64,000 nucleotides of DNA from Vulcanimicrobiota bacterium (GTDB lineage: Bacteria > Vulcanimicrobiota > Vulcanimicrobiia > Vulcanimicrobiales > Vulcanimicrobiaceae): NCBI GenBank assembly GCA_003151115.1, contig PLWS01000006.1, positions 151,755 through 215,754 on the forward strand, in the 5' to 3' direction. Made by a program: the position numbers and the translations under genes. Within the stretch, counting starts at the first letter, position 1. Every line of letters begins with the position of its first letter. The notes beneath the pieces were generated by a model, which worked only from the letters and a program-made list of their open reading frames with translations, had not been told where the DNA came from and did no database searches. Below are positions 63,400-64,000 of the stretch, one piece after another.

Positions 63400-64000
63400 T
63401 GGCGGTCGTCGATCTCACGGCATACATCGACGTGCTCTCATCCTGGTGCTACGTCGGCGATCTGGCGCTGCAGAAGATCGAGAAGAAGTACGGCGACCGT
63501 TTGCGCGTGGAATGGAAGATTGCCCAGCTCTTCGATTTCGGCCCGCTGCCTTACACGCGCGATCAATTGGCGTGGTATTACGCTCGGACCGCGAAGATCT
63601 CGGGCGTGCAGATGAACGCGGCGTGGGTCGACACGCCGGATGCGACGACGATGCACGCAAATCAGGCCGCGGAAGCGGCCCGCACGCTCGGAGTTACCGA
63701 TATGAGTTTGGTTCGCGCGCTCAATCGCGCGAACGTCATCGATGGCAAACCGCTCGGCCGGCGCGAACCGGCGCTGGACGAAGCGGCCCGCCTATCAGGT
63801 TTGGATCGAGCCGAACTCGATCGCGTCATGCACGATCCGGCCACCGCCGAACGCATTAAACAAACGACGGCCGAATTCGAAGCGCTCAACTTGCCGCAGC
63901 GTCCTTCGTATATCTTACGCAACCCAACGGGCGATCTAGCGCTGCTTTCGGGCATCTACACGTTCGAGTCGCTCGACGCGGTGATCGGCGAAATGCTGCA
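63399..64000 (+). CDS. DsbA/FrnE-like thioredoxin-fold oxidoreductase (3' end cut off)
   Basis: The frame opens at ATG 63399 (TAATG overlap with hemQ) and stays open to the window end, giving 200 visible residues. VLSSWCYVGDLALQK matches the N-terminal strand and active-site turn of FrnE/2-hydroxychromene-2-carboxylate isomerase-like DsbA proteins, which usually have CxxC or SxxC there; here a single cysteine follows SSW. The helical insert (RDQLAWYYARTAKISG) and QRPSYILRNPTG cis-proline strand fit. No signal peptide, so cytoplasmic. Confidence 0.85.
   Translation, partial: MAVVDLTAYIDVLSSWCYVGDLALQKIEKKYGDRLRVEWKIAQLFDFGPLPYTRDQLAWYYARTAKISGVQMNAAWVDTPDATTMHANQAAEAARTLGVTDMSLVRALNRANVIDGKPLGRREPALDEAARLSGLDRAELDRVMHDPATAERIKQTTAEFEALNLPQRPSYILRNPTGDLALLSGIYTFESLDAVIGEML

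Overview
The window is about 60% GC, gene-dense and built from short operons whose genes overlap by 1-4 bases (ATGA, GTGA, TTGA and TAATG junctions). GTG and TTG starts are common and several promoters lie only a few bases from the start codon. The gene content is that of a free-living, respiring bacterium with many lipoproteins and secreted beta-propellers: pyrK/pyrD-type dihydroorotate dehydrogenase, HemQ-type coproheme decarboxylase, NrdR, aerobic leucine degradation, DUF1800/DUF1501 and DUF4097 proteins, DUF5679 and DUF6504. By inference only, this resembles Candidatus Eremiobacterota (WPS-2) or a relative. No rRNA gene or other decisive marker is present.

Layout. 1-3.0 kb: end of thiC, a non-canonical NRAMP transporter and a GmhB-like phosphatase. 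3.0-12.3 kb: lytic transglycosylase, two tandem secreted propellers of about 1,070 residues, an HD-domain protein and a beta-lactamase-like serine hydrolase. 12.3-17.9 kb: DUF4337, aroH-tyrA, a PuuD-like membrane protein with a 38-residue partner, a frameshifted SLH lipoprotein, a sirtuin and an S66 peptidase. 18.0-25.7 kb: a region that looks lower in GC, with large surface lipoproteins. One is a propeller fused to a GH64-type glucanase behind a T9-G11 homopolymer. This part is flanked by a complete tRNA-Ala and a displaced 3' tRNA-Ala fragment, the arrangement left by tRNA-targeted integration.

25.7-36.4 kb: a Fur-family regulator with an ABC metal importer, a GH5-like glycosidase, purEK, a GT4 glycosyltransferase and half of a leucine-degradation set (HMG-CoA lyase, methylglutaconyl-CoA hydratase). 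36.5-42.1 kb: cytochrome b plus a sulfite-oxidase-fold molybdoenzyme, three tandem DUF4760-like proteins and the methylcrotonyl-CoA carboxylase beta subunit. 42.2-46.2 kb: a DUF1800/DUF1501 pair, a metallo-beta-lactamase-fold protein and an acetyltransferase.

46.2-51.8 kb is the most system-like locus. One operon runs ECF sigma, anti-sigma, response regulator, histidine kinase, DUF4097-like secreted protein. Divergent to it are a second DUF4097 protein and a DUF6249 membrane protein. Both divergent promoters carry the same GAAAC-17-CGTA motif, suggesting a sigma-controlled envelope-response module. 51.8-64 kb is mostly housekeeping: a 46-residue small protein with a strong promoter, pyrKDFE, an AI-2E-type permease, argS (with a degenerate HIGH motif), rlmH, alkB, dprA, DUF5679 and nrdR-dut-panE-hemQ-dsbA-like.
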